This document shows, one piece after another, positions 25,247 through 35,222 of a DNA stretch of 45,572 bases. The translations under genes were made by a program, and so were the position numbers. Source of the DNA: Brevibacterium gallinarum (GTDB lineage: Bacteria > Actinomycetota > Actinomycetes > Actinomycetales > Brevibacteriaceae). Position 1 is the stretch's first letter, and every line of letters starts with the position of its first letter. Location: contig NZ_JACSPY010000021.1 of NCBI RefSeq assembly GCF_014836885.1, forward strand, positions 1 to 45,572. The letters are read 5' to 3'. The notes beneath the pieces were generated by a model. That model did no database searches. It was given only the letters and a program-made list of their open reading frames with translations, and was not told where the DNA came from.

Positions 25247-26656
25247 TCAGCTGCGGCGGCGGGTCAGCATGATGCCGGCCGTGCCGATGGCCAGCAGCGC
25301 CAGGCCGGCACCGGCGGCGGTGAGTTCGGAACCGGTGCGCGGCAGACGGCTGCGGTCATCGCGCTTGTCGTCGCCGTTCCTCCCATTGCCATCTGTGCCG
25401 CTGTCATCGCCGCCGGAGCCGTCATCGTCTGAGCCGTCGCCGGCCGTGACGGTGAAGGCACCGGTGAGGTCATCTCCACCGGGGCAGGCGACGACGACGT
25501 CATAGGCACCGATGTAAGACTCGGCGGCTTCGGGATTGTCGCCGAAGACGGTGAAAGGGACCGTGCCGTCGGCATCGGCGGTCGCGGTGTCGACGTGAGT
25601 GCCGATGTTCTCGCTCTCCGGCGTCACTGTCAGCTCAGCGTCTGTGCCCGGCTCACACCCGGTGGCGACGATCGTGACAGCGCCCTCCTTGACGAAGTCG
25701 GCGGCTGCGATCCGCTCGGGATCGACGCTCAGCTCACGCGCAGCCGGGGTGGAAGGGCCGTCGGTCGGCTCCGCCGTCGGGTCGTCCGTCGGCTCCGTGG
25801 TTGGTTCGTCCGTCGGGTCAATCGTGGGATCTGCGGTCGGGTCCGTGGTTGGTGCGTCCGTCGGGTCCGTCGTGGGATCACCGGTGGGGTCCTCGGTCGG
25901 CTCCTCGACGATGCGCACGGTGTGCTGGGTGACCGGCAGCGTGTCCGGCAGCCGGTTGGAGCCCTTGACCGTCTCTGCACTGACGGTGATCTCATCGCCG
26001 ACAGCCACCGAATCCGGCGCGGTGACGGTGAACTCCTCTGCCGGGCCTACGCTCTCCGGTGCGACGTCTGCGATCGGCTCATCACCGAGTGCCGCGGCAG
26101 GGGAGTAGCTGTAGCCCACTGCCGGGCCCTCCTGGACCGAGAATGCCAGGCCAGCCTGCGCCTCGGCGGCGGTCGCCGTCTCCGGCCCAGCGATGTGTCC
26201 GGCGTCGTAGGTCACGACTGTCGTCTTCGAGGTGCTCTTGCTGGCGCTGCTCACCTGCACGACGACGGCCTCATCGGGCTGCAGTTCGCCGACCGTGGCA
26301 TTGCGCTCCGGTTTGAACGAGGAGACGAACGCGTCATCAGCGGCGAGGGTGAACGAGTACTCACCCGACTCATCGGCTGCGCCGTCGAACCGGTCGACGT
26401 CTTCGATCGGCAGGGTGTAACCGCCGTTGAACATGGCGTTGACCGACCGCACGTCGACCTCGGCGCCGGGATCAGTGGTGACGGTGACGGGGATGCCGTC
26501 GGCGAGCTCGGAGACCGGGATCGGGTAGGGCATGTCGACGGTGACGTCGGCCGCCTGGGCGGGAGCCGCCACGGCGACACCGGCACCGGCGGCGAGCAGG
26601 GCTGCCGCACCGGCGGCAAGACCGCGCAGCGACAGGGCAGAGAGCAGAGTCTTCAC
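25247..26656 (-). CDS. LPxTG wall-anchored protein with shared C-terminal module
   Basis: A 469-residue surface protein. A signal peptide (cleavage near AQA, about 36) precedes a beta-rich region of about 215 residues with no family match, a linker of DPT/EPT repeats (about 252-303) and a module (308-404) that recurs in two other proteins of this window. The module has Cys334 and Cys391. A Gly/Asp spacer, the sorting signal LPRTG (438-442), a hydrophobic helix and the tail RRRS complete a sortase substrate. The GTG at 26656 with GAGG six bases upstream gives the signal peptide a good start. No sortase gene lies in the window. Function unknown; adhesion or wall interaction is a guess. Confidence 0.85.
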   Translation of the reverse strand: MKTLLSALSLRGLAAGAAALLAAGAGVAVAAPAQAADVTVDMPYPIPVSELADGIPVTVTTDPGAEVDVRSVNAMFNGGYTLPIEDVDRFDGAADESGEYSFTLAADDAFVSSFKPERNATVGELQPDEAVVVQVSSASKSTSKTTVVTYDAGHIAGPETATAAEAQAGLAFSVQEGPAVGYSYSPAAALGDEPIADVAPESVGPAEEFTVTAPDSVAVGDEITVSAETVKGSNRLPDTLPVTQHTVRIVEEPTEDPTGDPTTDPTDAPTTDPTADPTIDPTDEPTTEPTDDPTAEPTDGPSTPAARELSVDPERIAAADFVKEGAVTIVATGCEPGTDAELTVTPESENIGTHVDTATADADGTVPFTVFGDNPEAAESYIGAYDVVVACPGGDDLTGAFTVTAGDGSDDDGSGGDDSGTDGNGRNGDDKRDDRSRLPRTGSELTAAGAGLALLAIGTAGIMLTRRRS

Positions 26657-26761
26657 AGGACACCTCGCAGAAGCAGGATCGATACACACCCAGCCAAGCG
26701 GATCGAAGCATCGCGGCACTGGCGGTTAGATGAATCCAGCGAGAACTCTGCGCCCGCAGCT

Positions 26762-27589
26762 TCAGCCGCGGCGGCGGGTGAAGACGACCGAGGCGGTGCC
26801 GACGGTCAGCAGGATCGCGCCGGCGGCTGCGGCCAGCAGGTCGCTGCCGGTGCGCGGCAGCCGGGCGCCGCGGCCGTGCTGCCCGCCGGGCGTGCCCGTC
26901 GGCTCGGCGCTCGGGGTCGGTGCGGCATCGGCGGTGACGGTGAAGCTGCCGGTGCGCTGGTCATTCCCGGCACAGGCAACCGTAACTGCGTAGTCGCCGG
27001 CGTAGGTCTGGGCCATCATGTCGTGCTGGCCGTGGACGCTGAACGCGACGGCCCCATCGGCGTCGACGGTGGCGGTTTCGGAGTAGTTGCCGACGTTCAT
27101 GCCCTGCGGGATGACGGTCATCGTCGCATCGGCGTCCGGCTGGCAGCCGGTGGCGGAGATGATGACGGCGTCCTCGCGCACGAAATCCGAGGCACTCAGC
27201 TTGCCCGGCTCGATCGTGAGGGTCTTCTCCGCAGTCGCCTCTTCCGTGCCCGAGGTGCCGGTCGCGGTCTCCGTGGCAGGTGCCGGTTCCGTTGCGGTCG
27301 TGTCCCCGGTGGCGGCAGGCTGCGGGGTCTCCGCCTCGGGCGTCGCCGGTGACTGAGTGAAGCCGCCGGATTCGTCGGCTGAGTGCTCGTGCGTGCTATC
27401 CGGTGCGGTCGGCGAGGTGTCGGGCACCGTCTGCTCCGGAGCTGGGCTCCGATCCTCAGCAGTGCTGCTGCCCGGACGCGGGCTGGTGGCCTGCATGGCG
27501 TCATCGGCGGGCTGCGCGAGGGCTGGGGTGGCACCGGCGGACATGGTGAAGGCGATGAGGACTGCTGCGCAGGTGCGGGAGAGTCTCAT
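26762..27589 (-). CDS. small LPxTG wall-anchored protein with shared module
   Basis: A 275-residue surface protein. The signal peptide ends near ALAQP (about 25), followed by about 95 residues of Pro/Ser/Thr/Glu-rich linker, which includes a palindrome arm at 27331-27340 read as TPEAE. The module (about 122-220, Cys149 and Cys206) is the same as in the neighbour and in the S1 protease. LPRTG is at 244-248, then a membrane helix and the tail TRRRG. AAAGG stands seven bases before the ATG. It lies just upstream of the larger LPxTG gene, on the same strand, with a 105-base gap. Confidence 0.85.
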   Translation of the reverse strand: MRLSRTCAAVLIAFTMSAGATPALAQPADDAMQATSPRPGSSTAEDRSPAPEQTVPDTSPTAPDSTHEHSADESGGFTQSPATPEAETPQPAATGDTTATEPAPATETATGTSGTEEATAEKTLTIEPGKLSASDFVREDAVIISATGCQPDADATMTVIPQGMNVGNYSETATVDADGAVAFSVHGQHDMMAQTYAGDYAVTVACAGNDQRTGSFTVTADAAPTPSAEPTGTPGGQHGRGARLPRTGSDLLAAAAGAILLTVGTASVVFTRRRG

Positions 27590-27656
27590 GGCGTGCCTTT
27601 CAAGCCGGGCGACCGGATACTCAGGATATACCCAGGTTCAGCTGAGCGGAAGAGGC

Positions 27657-28820
27657 TCAGGCGACGGGCAGCGGCCAACCCTCCTGACGGATGAGGCGGG
27701 TCTGCTCCCGGGTTGGGGTGCGCACGATGAGACCATGGTGTTCGACCTGCATGGCCAGGTAGTCCGTCTCGCCGAGCGGGTCGCCGTCGATCTGCATGTC
27801 GATCTTCTCTTCGCATTCGATGACGACGGACTCGCCGCGCAGAATCTGCGTGTGCAGGCCCTTGCGCTTCTGGCGGGAGAACACCGAGGCGGCCACACCG
27901 ATCCATTGGAAGGCGTTCTTCGGGGCTACGACGAGGAGGTCGAGGATGCCGTCGGCGATGTCGGCCTCGGGCATGAGGATGATGCCGCCCTGGATCTTGC
28001 CGCAGTTGCCGCCCACCACCGAGCGGACTTTGGCCCGCAGCGCCTGCTCGCCGTCGACGGTGATCGTCACGCGGGTCGGGGAGCCGACGAGCTTGCGGGC
28101 ACCGGCCTCGAAGTAGGCCAGCCAGCCGACCTTCGACTTGAGGTCGGAGTCGGTGTCGGCCATGACGGCGGCGTCGAAGCCGAGCCCGGCCATGACGAGG
28201 AAGGCGGAGTCCTCACCATCGGGGGCAGTCTGCGCGTGACCGATGTCGATCGGCTTGTCCTGGCCCCACAGGGCGATGCGCATCGCCCATTCCTGCCGGT
28301 CGAGCGGCAGGCCGATGTTGCGGGCCAGCAGATTGCCGGTGCCCATCGGGATGATGCCCATCGGAGTGTCGGTGCCGGCCAGCACCTCGGCGGCGGCGCG
28401 CACGGTGCCGTCACCGCCGGCGGCGACGACGAGGTCGACTCCGGCGTCAAGCGCCTTGCGGGCCATCGCCTCACCGGGATCGTCCTCGGTGGTCTCGATG
28501 ATGAGCGGCGGCTGCCAGCCCTCCTGGCGGCACACCGCCGAGGCGACCGCGGCGAAGTCACCGGTCACATCCTTGACCGGGTTCATGATGACGGCCGCGC
28601 GCGGCTTCGGCGGGATATCGGCACTCTGGCCCGACTGGCTGTCTGCGCTCGTGAGATCCTCAACATCGAGCTGCTGATCCCTGCCCGCAGCAGACTGCTG
28701 CGCTGCCCGGCGATCCGCGGCACGTGAGCGGGAACCGAGCCAGTAGCCGATGAACAGACCGACACATAGGATGACGACGGCGAAGGCCAGAAGGAAGAGC
28801 ATTCCGGTTGAAGATTCCAT
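27657..28820 (-). CDS. diacylglycerol-kinase-family lipid kinase
   Basis: A 387-residue membrane-tethered lipid kinase. One helix at 8-27 (LFLLAFAVVILCVGLFIGYW) and a polar linker precede the catalytic domain, which starts at about 74 (RAAVIMNPVKDVTG) and carries the nucleotide motif GGDGTVR and GMGTGNLLARNIG, the marks of the DagK/YegS group. Substrate could be diacylglycerol, sphingoid base or another lipid. The transcript is probably leaderless: TAGATT lies six bases before the ATG. It is divergent from serS across 109 bases. Confidence 0.88.
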   Translation of the reverse strand: MESSTGMLFLLAFAVVILCVGLFIGYWLGSRSRAADRRAAQQSAAGRDQQLDVEDLTSADSQSGQSADIPPKPRAAVIMNPVKDVTGDFAAVASAVCRQEGWQPPLIIETTEDDPGEAMARKALDAGVDLVVAAGGDGTVRAAAEVLAGTDTPMGIIPMGTGNLLARNIGLPLDRQEWAMRIALWGQDKPIDIGHAQTAPDGEDSAFLVMAGLGFDAAVMADTDSDLKSKVGWLAYFEAGARKLVGSPTRVTITVDGEQALRAKVRSVVGGNCGKIQGGIILMPEADIADGILDLLVVAPKNAFQWIGVAASVFSRQKRKGLHTQILRGESVVIECEEKIDMQIDGDPLGETDYLAMQVEHHGLIVRTPTREQTRLIRQEGWPLPVA

Positions 28821-28826
28821 GACACC

Positions 28827-28832
28827 AATCTA
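28827..28832 (-). promoter_or_regulatory. -10 box of a leaderless transcript (lipid kinase)
   Basis: TAGATT on the minus strand, then six bases (GGTGTC), then the ATG at 28820. No ribosome binding site is present. Confidence 0.5.
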
Positions 28833-28917
28833 CTCCGCGAACCGGTCCAGCTGACTCAGCCTGAGCGGGCGAAATTCCGGTGAACGGGTGCTGGGAGACG
28901 TCCTGTCATCGCAGCGA

Positions 28918-28923
28918 TAGGCT
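28918..28923 (+). promoter_or_regulatory. -10 box of a leaderless transcript (serS)
   Basis: TAGGCT followed by six bases (AGGTGT) and the GTG at 28930. The transcript would begin at the start codon, so there is no room for a T-box leader. Confidence 0.5.
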
Positions 28924-28929
28924 AGGTGT

Positions 28930-30219
<1,290 letters not shown>

Positions 30220-30227
30220 GGAGAAGA

Positions 30228-31037
30228 TTGAAGCCCCACATCATTGCTCTCGACGTAGACGGCACGATCGTCGACTACGACGACATGATGACCGATCGGG
30301 TGCGCTCCACCATCCAGGCTGCTGAGGCTGCCGGCCACCACGTCGTCATCGCAACCGGCCGCTCAGCCGGCGGAGCGCTCGAGGTGGCCAACCGTCTCGG
30401 GCAGCGCGACGGGTACCTCATCGCGTCGAACGGTTCGGTGATCGTGCGGATCACCCCGGAGGCCGAGCGCGGCTGGGAAGTCAACCACGTGGAGACCTTT
30501 GATCCGGCACCGATGCTCACTCGGATGCGCGAGCACCTGCCGATGGCGCTGTTCATGGTCGAGGATCCCGAGCTCATGCGCTGGGCGTCTGGGGAGTTCC
30601 CGGTCGGCGAGCTGGCGTCGAATGAGCAGCTCAATCTCGTGAGCTTCGATGAGCTCATGGACAAGGAAGCCACGCGTATCGTCATGCGTGAGCTCAACGG
30701 CAGCAACGAGGAGTTCCTGGACGCCGTCGAGCGGATCGGCCTGCACGGTGTGACCTACTCCGTGGGCTGGTCGAACTGGCTCGATATCGCCCCTGAGGGG
30801 GTGTCGAAGGCCAGCGGCGTCGAGTACGTCTGCCAGCAGCTGGGCGTCGCACGGTCGGAGACCGTGTGTGCCGGCGACGGCATGAACGACATGGAGATGA
30901 TGCAGTGGGTCGCCCACGGCATCGCCATGGGTCAGGCGAAGGACGAGCTCAAGGCACAGGCCGACGTCGTCACCGGGACGGTGCAGGAGGACGGCCTGGC
31001 GACTGCACTCGAAGAGTACTTCGGCCTGGACAGCTGA
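30228..31037 (+). CDS. HAD-family phosphatase (Cof type)
   Basis: A 269-residue HAD hydrolase. Motif I is ALDVDGTIVDYDD (8-20, with the nucleophile Asp in DVDGT), motif II a Thr in VVIATGR, motif III a Lys after GVSKASG, and motif IV GDGMNDMEMM. The C2B-type cap (about 90-190) places it with the Cof/YbjI phosphatases, which act on sugar phosphates or pyridoxal phosphate. Substrate unknown. It starts with TTG at 30228, chosen because GAGGAG stands four bases before it. It is in one operon with serS. Confidence 0.85.
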   Translation: MKPHIIALDVDGTIVDYDDMMTDRVRSTIQAAEAAGHHVVIATGRSAGGALEVANRLGQRDGYLIASNGSVIVRITPEAERGWEVNHVETFDPAPMLTRMREHLPMALFMVEDPELMRWASGEFPVGELASNEQLNLVSFDELMDKEATRIVMRELNGSNEEFLDAVERIGLHGVTYSVGWSNWLDIAPEGVSKASGVEYVCQQLGVARSETVCAGDGMNDMEMMQWVAHGIAMGQAKDELKAQADVVTGTVQEDGLATALEEYFGLDS

Positions 31038-31050
31038 GGCAGCTCAGCCG

Positions 31051-31070
31051 CCCAGGCCGTGTGGCCTTGG
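31051..31070. terminator. bidirectional terminator between HAD and META genes
   Basis: CCCAGGCC and GGCCTTGG form a stem with one mismatch around GTGT, between two convergent genes. A second small stem (GCTGAG with CTCAGC) sits just before it at about 31034-31048. Confidence 0.5.
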
Positions 31071-31097
31071 AAGAGCGGAGGGTTGCTGGGGGAAGTC

Positions 31098-31577
31098 CTA
31101 CTTCTCCCGGATGAGCGTGCCGATCTCCTTGCCGTCCTTGTCCTTGACGGTCATCTCATCGGCGTTCTCATGTGAGTCGGTGATTTCGGCAGTGCTGGCG
31201 CCGCTGAGCCAGGTGTCGATATCTGGGCAGCCTTTGGCTGTTGTCACCCATGGTTCGATGTGAACCGTTGATCCCTCGATCGTGTAGGTGCTGTTGATGC
31301 CGTTGCACCCGTCGGTGCCGATGACAGTCTCATCGGTCTTGAATTCGAGGAATGGGTCGCCCTTCTGGTCGGCGCCCCACTTGCCTTCGAGTGTCTCGGG
31401 TGTCAGATCGCCAGACGGGTCACCGGGGTTTGCGGTGCTGGTCTCCTCGGAGGTCTCTGTGGCGTTGGGGGATTCACTCGGGGAGACAGTGCCGTTGCCG
31501 TCGTCAGTTCCGCACGCGGAGAGCGCAAGCAGCGAAATGCCAGCTGCGGCAAACGTGGCAGTTTTCAGTGTTCTCAT
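31098..31577 (-). CDS. META-domain lipoprotein
   Basis: A 159-residue exported lipoprotein. The signal sequence ends in the lipobox LLALSAC with Cys22, followed by a Ser/Thr/Glu-rich spacer. The META domain (about 58-157) has the signature GTDGCNGINSTYTIEG with a second Cys in AKGCPDI. META domains, as in HslJ, are small beta folds of unclear function linked to stress or heat. It is a paralogue of the next gene upstream. A TATCCT hexamer stands seven bases before the ATG, so the message is probably leaderless or nearly so. Confidence 0.82.
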   Translation of the reverse strand: MRTLKTATFAAAGISLLALSACGTDDGNGTVSPSESPNATETSEETSTANPGDPSGDLTPETLEGKWGADQKGDPFLEFKTDETVIGTDGCNGINSTYTIEGSTVHIEPWVTTAKGCPDIDTWLSGASTAEITDSHENADEMTVKDKDGKEIGTLIREK

Positions 31578-31630
31578 GTGTTCCAGGATACTTCGGGGGC
31601 TGAGACACAGCAGTGCGGCACCGCTGATTG

Positions 31631-31978
31631 TCAGGGCTTTCTGACGTCTTCGGAAGATCGGATCAGGGTTCCGATGACATCGTCATTCCGGTCGCGAACG
31701 GTCATGGTGTCACCGTGGATTTCGGCGAAGCGGGCCATGCTCAGCCAATCGTTGACGCCCAGGCAGGCGCGAGCGGTGGCGATCCACGGTTCGATCGTGA
31801 TGGTGGACTTCTCGAGCGTGTAGGAGGTGTTGATCCCATTGCAGCCGTCGGTTCCCCATGCCGCTCCTTCGTCGTTGAAAGTCAAGTACGGCTGACCGGG
31901 TTCGTCTGATCGCCAGGTGCCGGCCACGTCGTGCATTGTCAGCGAGTTGTCGTCATGGTCGCGGGGGTCGGAGTTCAT
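31631..31978 (-). CDS. META-domain protein without signal peptide
   Basis: A 115-residue single-domain META protein (about 14-110) with GTDGCNGINTSYTLEKSTITIEPW. It is clearly a tandem duplicate of the lipoprotein just downstream, since both share GTDGCNGIN and IEPW, but it lacks a signal peptide and should be cytoplasmic. TAGCCT lies exactly six bases before the ATG at 31978 and no ribosome binding site is seen. The pair thus places the same fold on both sides of the membrane. Function unknown. Confidence 0.75.
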   Translation of the reverse strand: MNSDPRDHDDNSLTMHDVAGTWRSDEPGQPYLTFNDEGAAWGTDGCNGINTSYTLEKSTITIEPWIATARACLGVNDWLSMARFAEIHGDTMTVRDRNDDVIGTLIRSSEDVRKP

Positions 31979-31984
31979 GCTGTC

Positions 31985-31990
31985 AGGCTA
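31985..31990 (-). promoter_or_regulatory. -10 box of a leaderless transcript (META protein)
   Basis: TAGCCT on the minus strand, six bases (GACAGC), then the ATG at 31978. Confidence 0.5.
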
Positions 31991-32017
31991 GCCCTTTTGC
32001 TGCTGCCGTGTGAATGC

Positions 32018-32056
32018 GATTCGGGCTGTGAACCGGAGTGGTTCACAGCCCGAATC
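32018..32056 (-). terminator. strong terminator after the S1 protease
   Basis: A perfect 17-base stem (32018-32034 with 32040-32056) around the loop GGAGT; the core arm is GGGCTGTGAACC. It lies 42 bases past the protease stop and just upstream of the META gene, on the minus strand. Confidence 0.9.
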
Positions 32057-32098
32057 AGCTGGCGTTCCTGCTGTCAGGCAGTCACGGTGTCAGCGGCG

Positions 32099-34006
32099 TC
32101 AGTTCTTCCGACGGCGAGCGAGGACGTAGAGTCCTGCACCACCGGCGATGAGAGCGGCTGCAGCCCCGAGGGAGCCGAGTGCTTCAGAACCGGTGCGCGG
32201 CAGTTCCTTCTTGTCATCCTTCTTGTCGTCGCCGCCCTTGCCGTCATCGTCCTTGCCACCGGCTTCGGTGACAGTGAAGGTGCCGGTCAGGTCGTCGCCG
32301 CCGTCGCAGGAGACGGTGACGTCGTATTCGCCGATGTAGGCGTTCGGCATGTCGGCGTTCTCGCCGTAGACGGTGAATCCGACGTTGCCGTCCTCATCGA
32401 CCGTGGCGGTGTCGGTGTGACCGGTGACGTTCGAGCCGCGCGGCTTGACCTCGAGGTTGGCCTCGGTGCCCGGGGTGCAGCCGGTGGCGAGGATCTCAAC
32501 AGCATCCTTCTTGACGAAGTCGGTTGCCTTGATGTTCTCCGGGTCGATCGCGAGTGCACGCTTGACCGGGTCATCCGACGGATCCTCGGTTGCGGTCGGA
32601 TCGTCCGAAGGGTCCTCCGTTGCCGTCGGATCGTCGGTCGGTTCCGTGGTCGGATCGTCGGTCGGCGTCGGCGCGCTGGCTTCAACGGTCACTGTGACAG
32701 TGGTCTTCTCCGAGACGTTGAACTTGCCCTTGCGTGCGATGAAGGAGTAGGTGTACTCGCCCGGCTCAGTCGGAGCCGTGAACGAGAACGTGCCGGCCGC
32801 AGCCTTGAACCCAGCAGGATCCTCGCTGCCCTCGGCCGCCTCAGCGGTGGCGTTCGACTCAGTCGTGCCGGAGACCGTTGCACCCGGTGCCACAGTCGCA
32901 TCAGCAACCGTCGGAGCGTCGACGTGCAGGCGCACTTCGGTGCCTGCGGGCATCTGCTCGAGACCATGGTTGATGTCGGTGACGAACGAGAAATCATGCT
33001 CCGAGCAGTTCGGGTCGTCTTCAGCGCAGTCCTTTGAACCGAGGACGTAGGCAGAGGAGATGCCGAGTGCTTCACCCTTGTCGTTGAACCAGGCACCGCC
33101 CGAGTCGCCGGGGCGCAGCGTGTTCGTTGCCACAAAGCCGGTGACGTAGTGCAGCTTGGTCGGGTCCTCGATATCGGTGACGCCGAACACCATGTCGCCT
33201 TCGACCGTGCCCTGAGTGAGCCCGGTCGTGCGCCCGGACTTCTTGATCGTCTGGCCCTTGGTTGCCTTGCCGACGGACGTGATGGTCTGCGTGGACTTCG
33301 CCAGATCGCCCGAGGCCTTCGTCGTCCAGTCCGTCACTTCCGGCTTCATCTTCAGGTCGGGATTCGTCTTCTCGACGACGGCGATGTCGGTGACTGTCGG
33401 GTCTGTTTCAGGTGCGAATGGGTCGGTCTTGCCGCCCCACTGGGAGGCAGTGAACGTGCCGAAGCTGTCCAACGGCTCTGCCGTGTACTTCTTCGGGTCC
33501 ATCGGATCCTGCTCACCGCCGGTGAACTCGACGTCGGTCTGAGGCACGCTGCGCGAGACATCGCCGCCGGCGCCGGGCTGGCCGCAGTGGCCCGCCGTGA
33601 GCGCGGCTTCGTCGCCTTCAGGCGTCCAAGCTGAGAATGCGAAGGAGCAGAGACCGCCTGCACCCACGATGTAGCCCGAACCGCCGACGACTTCATCAGC
33701 GGCGGCAGGCTTGATGGGCCCGTTGAGTTCGAGGAATTCGACGTTGTCGTGCTTCTGGCCGAGCTCGCGGAGTTCATCGGCGTTGTCGGCAGTGACATCG
33801 AGGGCAAGGAGCACGTCCTTGCCTGCGGTGCCGACACCTGCCGCGCCTGCGGCAAACGCCTGGTCTTCGAACTTCTTGAATTCAGCGCCTGCTGTCGGCA
33901 GAATTTCTGGGGCTGCGAAAGCCGGGGAAGCGGCCAGGGAACCGCCTGCTCCGACGATGATCGCAGCGCTCAGGCCCAGTGCCCGCAGCGAGTAGCGTTT
34001 CGTCAT
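32099..34006 (-). CDS. LPxTG wall-anchored S1 (trypsin-like) protease
   Basis: A 635-residue secreted protease. After a signal peptide (about 1-31, AFA) and a short pro-region, the S1 domain (about 105-350) has the triad His140 (LTAGHC), Asp207 (VTDIAVV) and Ser302 (RPGDSGGAW), resembling streptogrisin and glutamyl-endopeptidase types. A beta-sandwich-like region (about 355-442), two copies of TATEDPSDDP and the shared module (483-580, Cys510 and Cys567) follow, then LPRTG (602-606), a membrane helix and RRRKN. It is therefore held on the cell wall by sortase. The ATG has GGAG about 11 bases upstream. It ends in a strong terminator. The specificity is not readable. Confidence 0.9.
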   Translation of the reverse strand: MTKRYSLRALGLSAAIIVGAGGSLAASPAFAAPEILPTAGAEFKKFEDQAFAAGAAGVGTAGKDVLLALDVTADNADELRELGQKHDNVEFLELNGPIKPAAADEVVGGSGYIVGAGGLCSFAFSAWTPEGDEAALTAGHCGQPGAGGDVSRSVPQTDVEFTGGEQDPMDPKKYTAEPLDSFGTFTASQWGGKTDPFAPETDPTVTDIAVVEKTNPDLKMKPEVTDWTTKASGDLAKSTQTITSVGKATKGQTIKKSGRTTGLTQGTVEGDMVFGVTDIEDPTKLHYVTGFVATNTLRPGDSGGAWFNDKGEALGISSAYVLGSKDCAEDDPNCSEHDFSFVTDINHGLEQMPAGTEVRLHVDAPTVADATVAPGATVSGTTESNATAEAAEGSEDPAGFKAAAGTFSFTAPTEPGEYTYSFIARKGKFNVSEKTTVTVTVEASAPTPTDDPTTEPTDDPTATEDPSDDPTATEDPSDDPVKRALAIDPENIKATDFVKKDAVEILATGCTPGTEANLEVKPRGSNVTGHTDTATVDEDGNVGFTVYGENADMPNAYIGEYDVTVSCDGGDDLTGTFTVTEAGGKDDDGKGGDDKKDDKKELPRTGSEALGSLGAAAALIAGGAGLYVLARRRKN

Positions 34007-34255
34007 GTCGTATGTACTCCAAAGGTATTGAGTGCTGGTGTTGGCTGCGGGCTAGGCGCGGGGAAGATCGTTACCGTTCCGCAACACACGAATCTCAGAG
34101 TAGCCTGAGTGCCCTTGAAGTGAAACCTGGAAACGTGGCCCAGGCGACAGAATCTCCGCAGCACGTGTCATTTGTGCAGGTCAGGACGGTCGTCACAGGC
34201 TGAAAGAATTTTGTCTGAATTTCGGACTATCTGCACGCAGGCCGTAGTCGGCAGC
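34007..34255. other. intergenic region upstream of the S1 protease
   Basis: A 249-base gap between the protease and the second HAD gene. It must hold the protease promoter on the minus strand, but no clean -35/-10 pair could be named. A relatively AT-rich run lies at about 34195-34232. No gene seen. Confidence 0.5.
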
Positions 34256-35104
34256 TCATCCACGGCGCTGCGCGGCGGCTGCGAAAGCCCGGATTGTTTC
34301 AGTAATGCCGCCATCACGGACCGCCGGGGCCACGGCGCGGGCTGCGGCGAGGGTGGTCGGGTGGCCGTCGGCCATCGCATACCCCCAGCCGGCCCACGTG
34401 AGCATCTCGATGTCATTGGGCATATCGCCGAATGCGGCGACATCGTCGGCGTCGATCCCACGGCGCTGACAGTACTCAGCCAGCGTATGCGCCTTGGTGA
34501 CCCCGGCAGCAGCGAGCTCGATGAGCCCGGTCGTCGGATTCGAGTGTGTGGCGTGCAGCGCATCGCCGATGAGCTCGCTGACAGCAGCGAGCATCGCATC
34601 GGAGTCCGTCGACGGCCCGCGCACCATGATCTTGGCGACCTCGCGGATGTCCGGGCTCTCAGCCGGGTCGATGGTGACGGCCTCCTGCGGCCAGCGGGTG
34701 ACGAAGCCCGGTTCGATGCAGAAGGCATCGAGGGTCTCGAAGGCCAGTTTCGCCTCGGGCATGTGCGCCCGCACCCGGCTGATGAGCTCGTGCTGAACCT
34801 CGGTGCTGATGAGGTGGGCGTGGACGACCTCATCGCGCTGCAGGTTGTACACGATCGAGCCGTTGGCGCAGATGACGTGGCGCACGATCGGCAGATCCCG
34901 CTGCAGGGGTGCCAGCCAGCGCACCGGCCGGCCGGTCACCGGCACGAAGTCGACACCGGCGGCCACCAGCGCATTCACCGCATCGATGGTGGCCTGGGGA
35001 ATCGGCTGGAAGCGCTGCAGCAGGGTGCCGTCGACATCGCTGGCCACGAGCCGGATGTTCTCCGGATGCTCATGCGGGGCCTGCGGTGCGCCCGTCTCGC
35101 TCAC
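34256..35104 (-). CDS. HAD-family phosphatase (Cof type), second copy
   Basis: A 282-residue HAD hydrolase. Motif I is LVASDVDGTLLQRF, motif II FVPVTGRPVRW, a Lys follows in AAAGVTKAHTLAEYC, and motif IV is AFGDMPNDIEMLTW. The cap lies between. It is a distant relative of the HAD protein at 30228. Substrate unknown. The frame is open further upstream, but GTG 35104 has GGAGG six bases before it and is taken as the start. The last residues end in a basic tail (AAAQRRG). Confidence 0.85.
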   Translation of the reverse strand: MSETGAPQAPHEHPENIRLVASDVDGTLLQRFQPIPQATIDAVNALVAAGVDFVPVTGRPVRWLAPLQRDLPIVRHVICANGSIVYNLQRDEVVHAHLISTEVQHELISRVRAHMPEAKLAFETLDAFCIEPGFVTRWPQEAVTIDPAESPDIREVAKIMVRGPSTDSDAMLAAVSELIGDALHATHSNPTTGLIELAAAGVTKAHTLAEYCQRRGIDADDVAAFGDMPNDIEMLTWAGWGYAMADGHPTTLAAARAVAPAVRDGGITETIRAFAAAAQRRG

Positions 35105-35142
35105 TGCTGGCCTCCGTCTCGCCGATATCTCATGAAAACGCA

Positions 35143-35179
35143 TACCTATTGAATACATGCACCTAGTGAATGCGTGCTG
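35143..35179. repeat. imperfect direct repeat upstream of the HAD gene
   Basis: ACCTATTGAATACATGC (35144-35160) and ACCTAGTGAATGCGTGC (35161-35177) are adjacent 17-base units with 13 of 17 bases the same. They are AT-richer than their surroundings and stand 40-75 bases upstream of the GTG at 35104, as an operator would. Confidence 0.55.
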
Positions 35180-35184
35180 CTGCC

Positions 35185-35206
35185 GGCACCCCACAGGCGG
35201 GGTGCC
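35185..35206 (-). terminator. possible terminator hairpin
   Basis: GGCACCCC and GGGGTGCC pair around a six-base loop, 17 bases past the stop of the gene at 35223 (minus strand). There is no T run. Confidence 0.5.
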
Positions 35207-35222
35207 CGTACCTCTATATCTA

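Noticed and set aside
28833..28929. Possible T-box leader before serS
   Set aside because: The -10 box ends six bases before the start codon, so the transcript has no leader to hold a T-box, and no T-box motif is visible.
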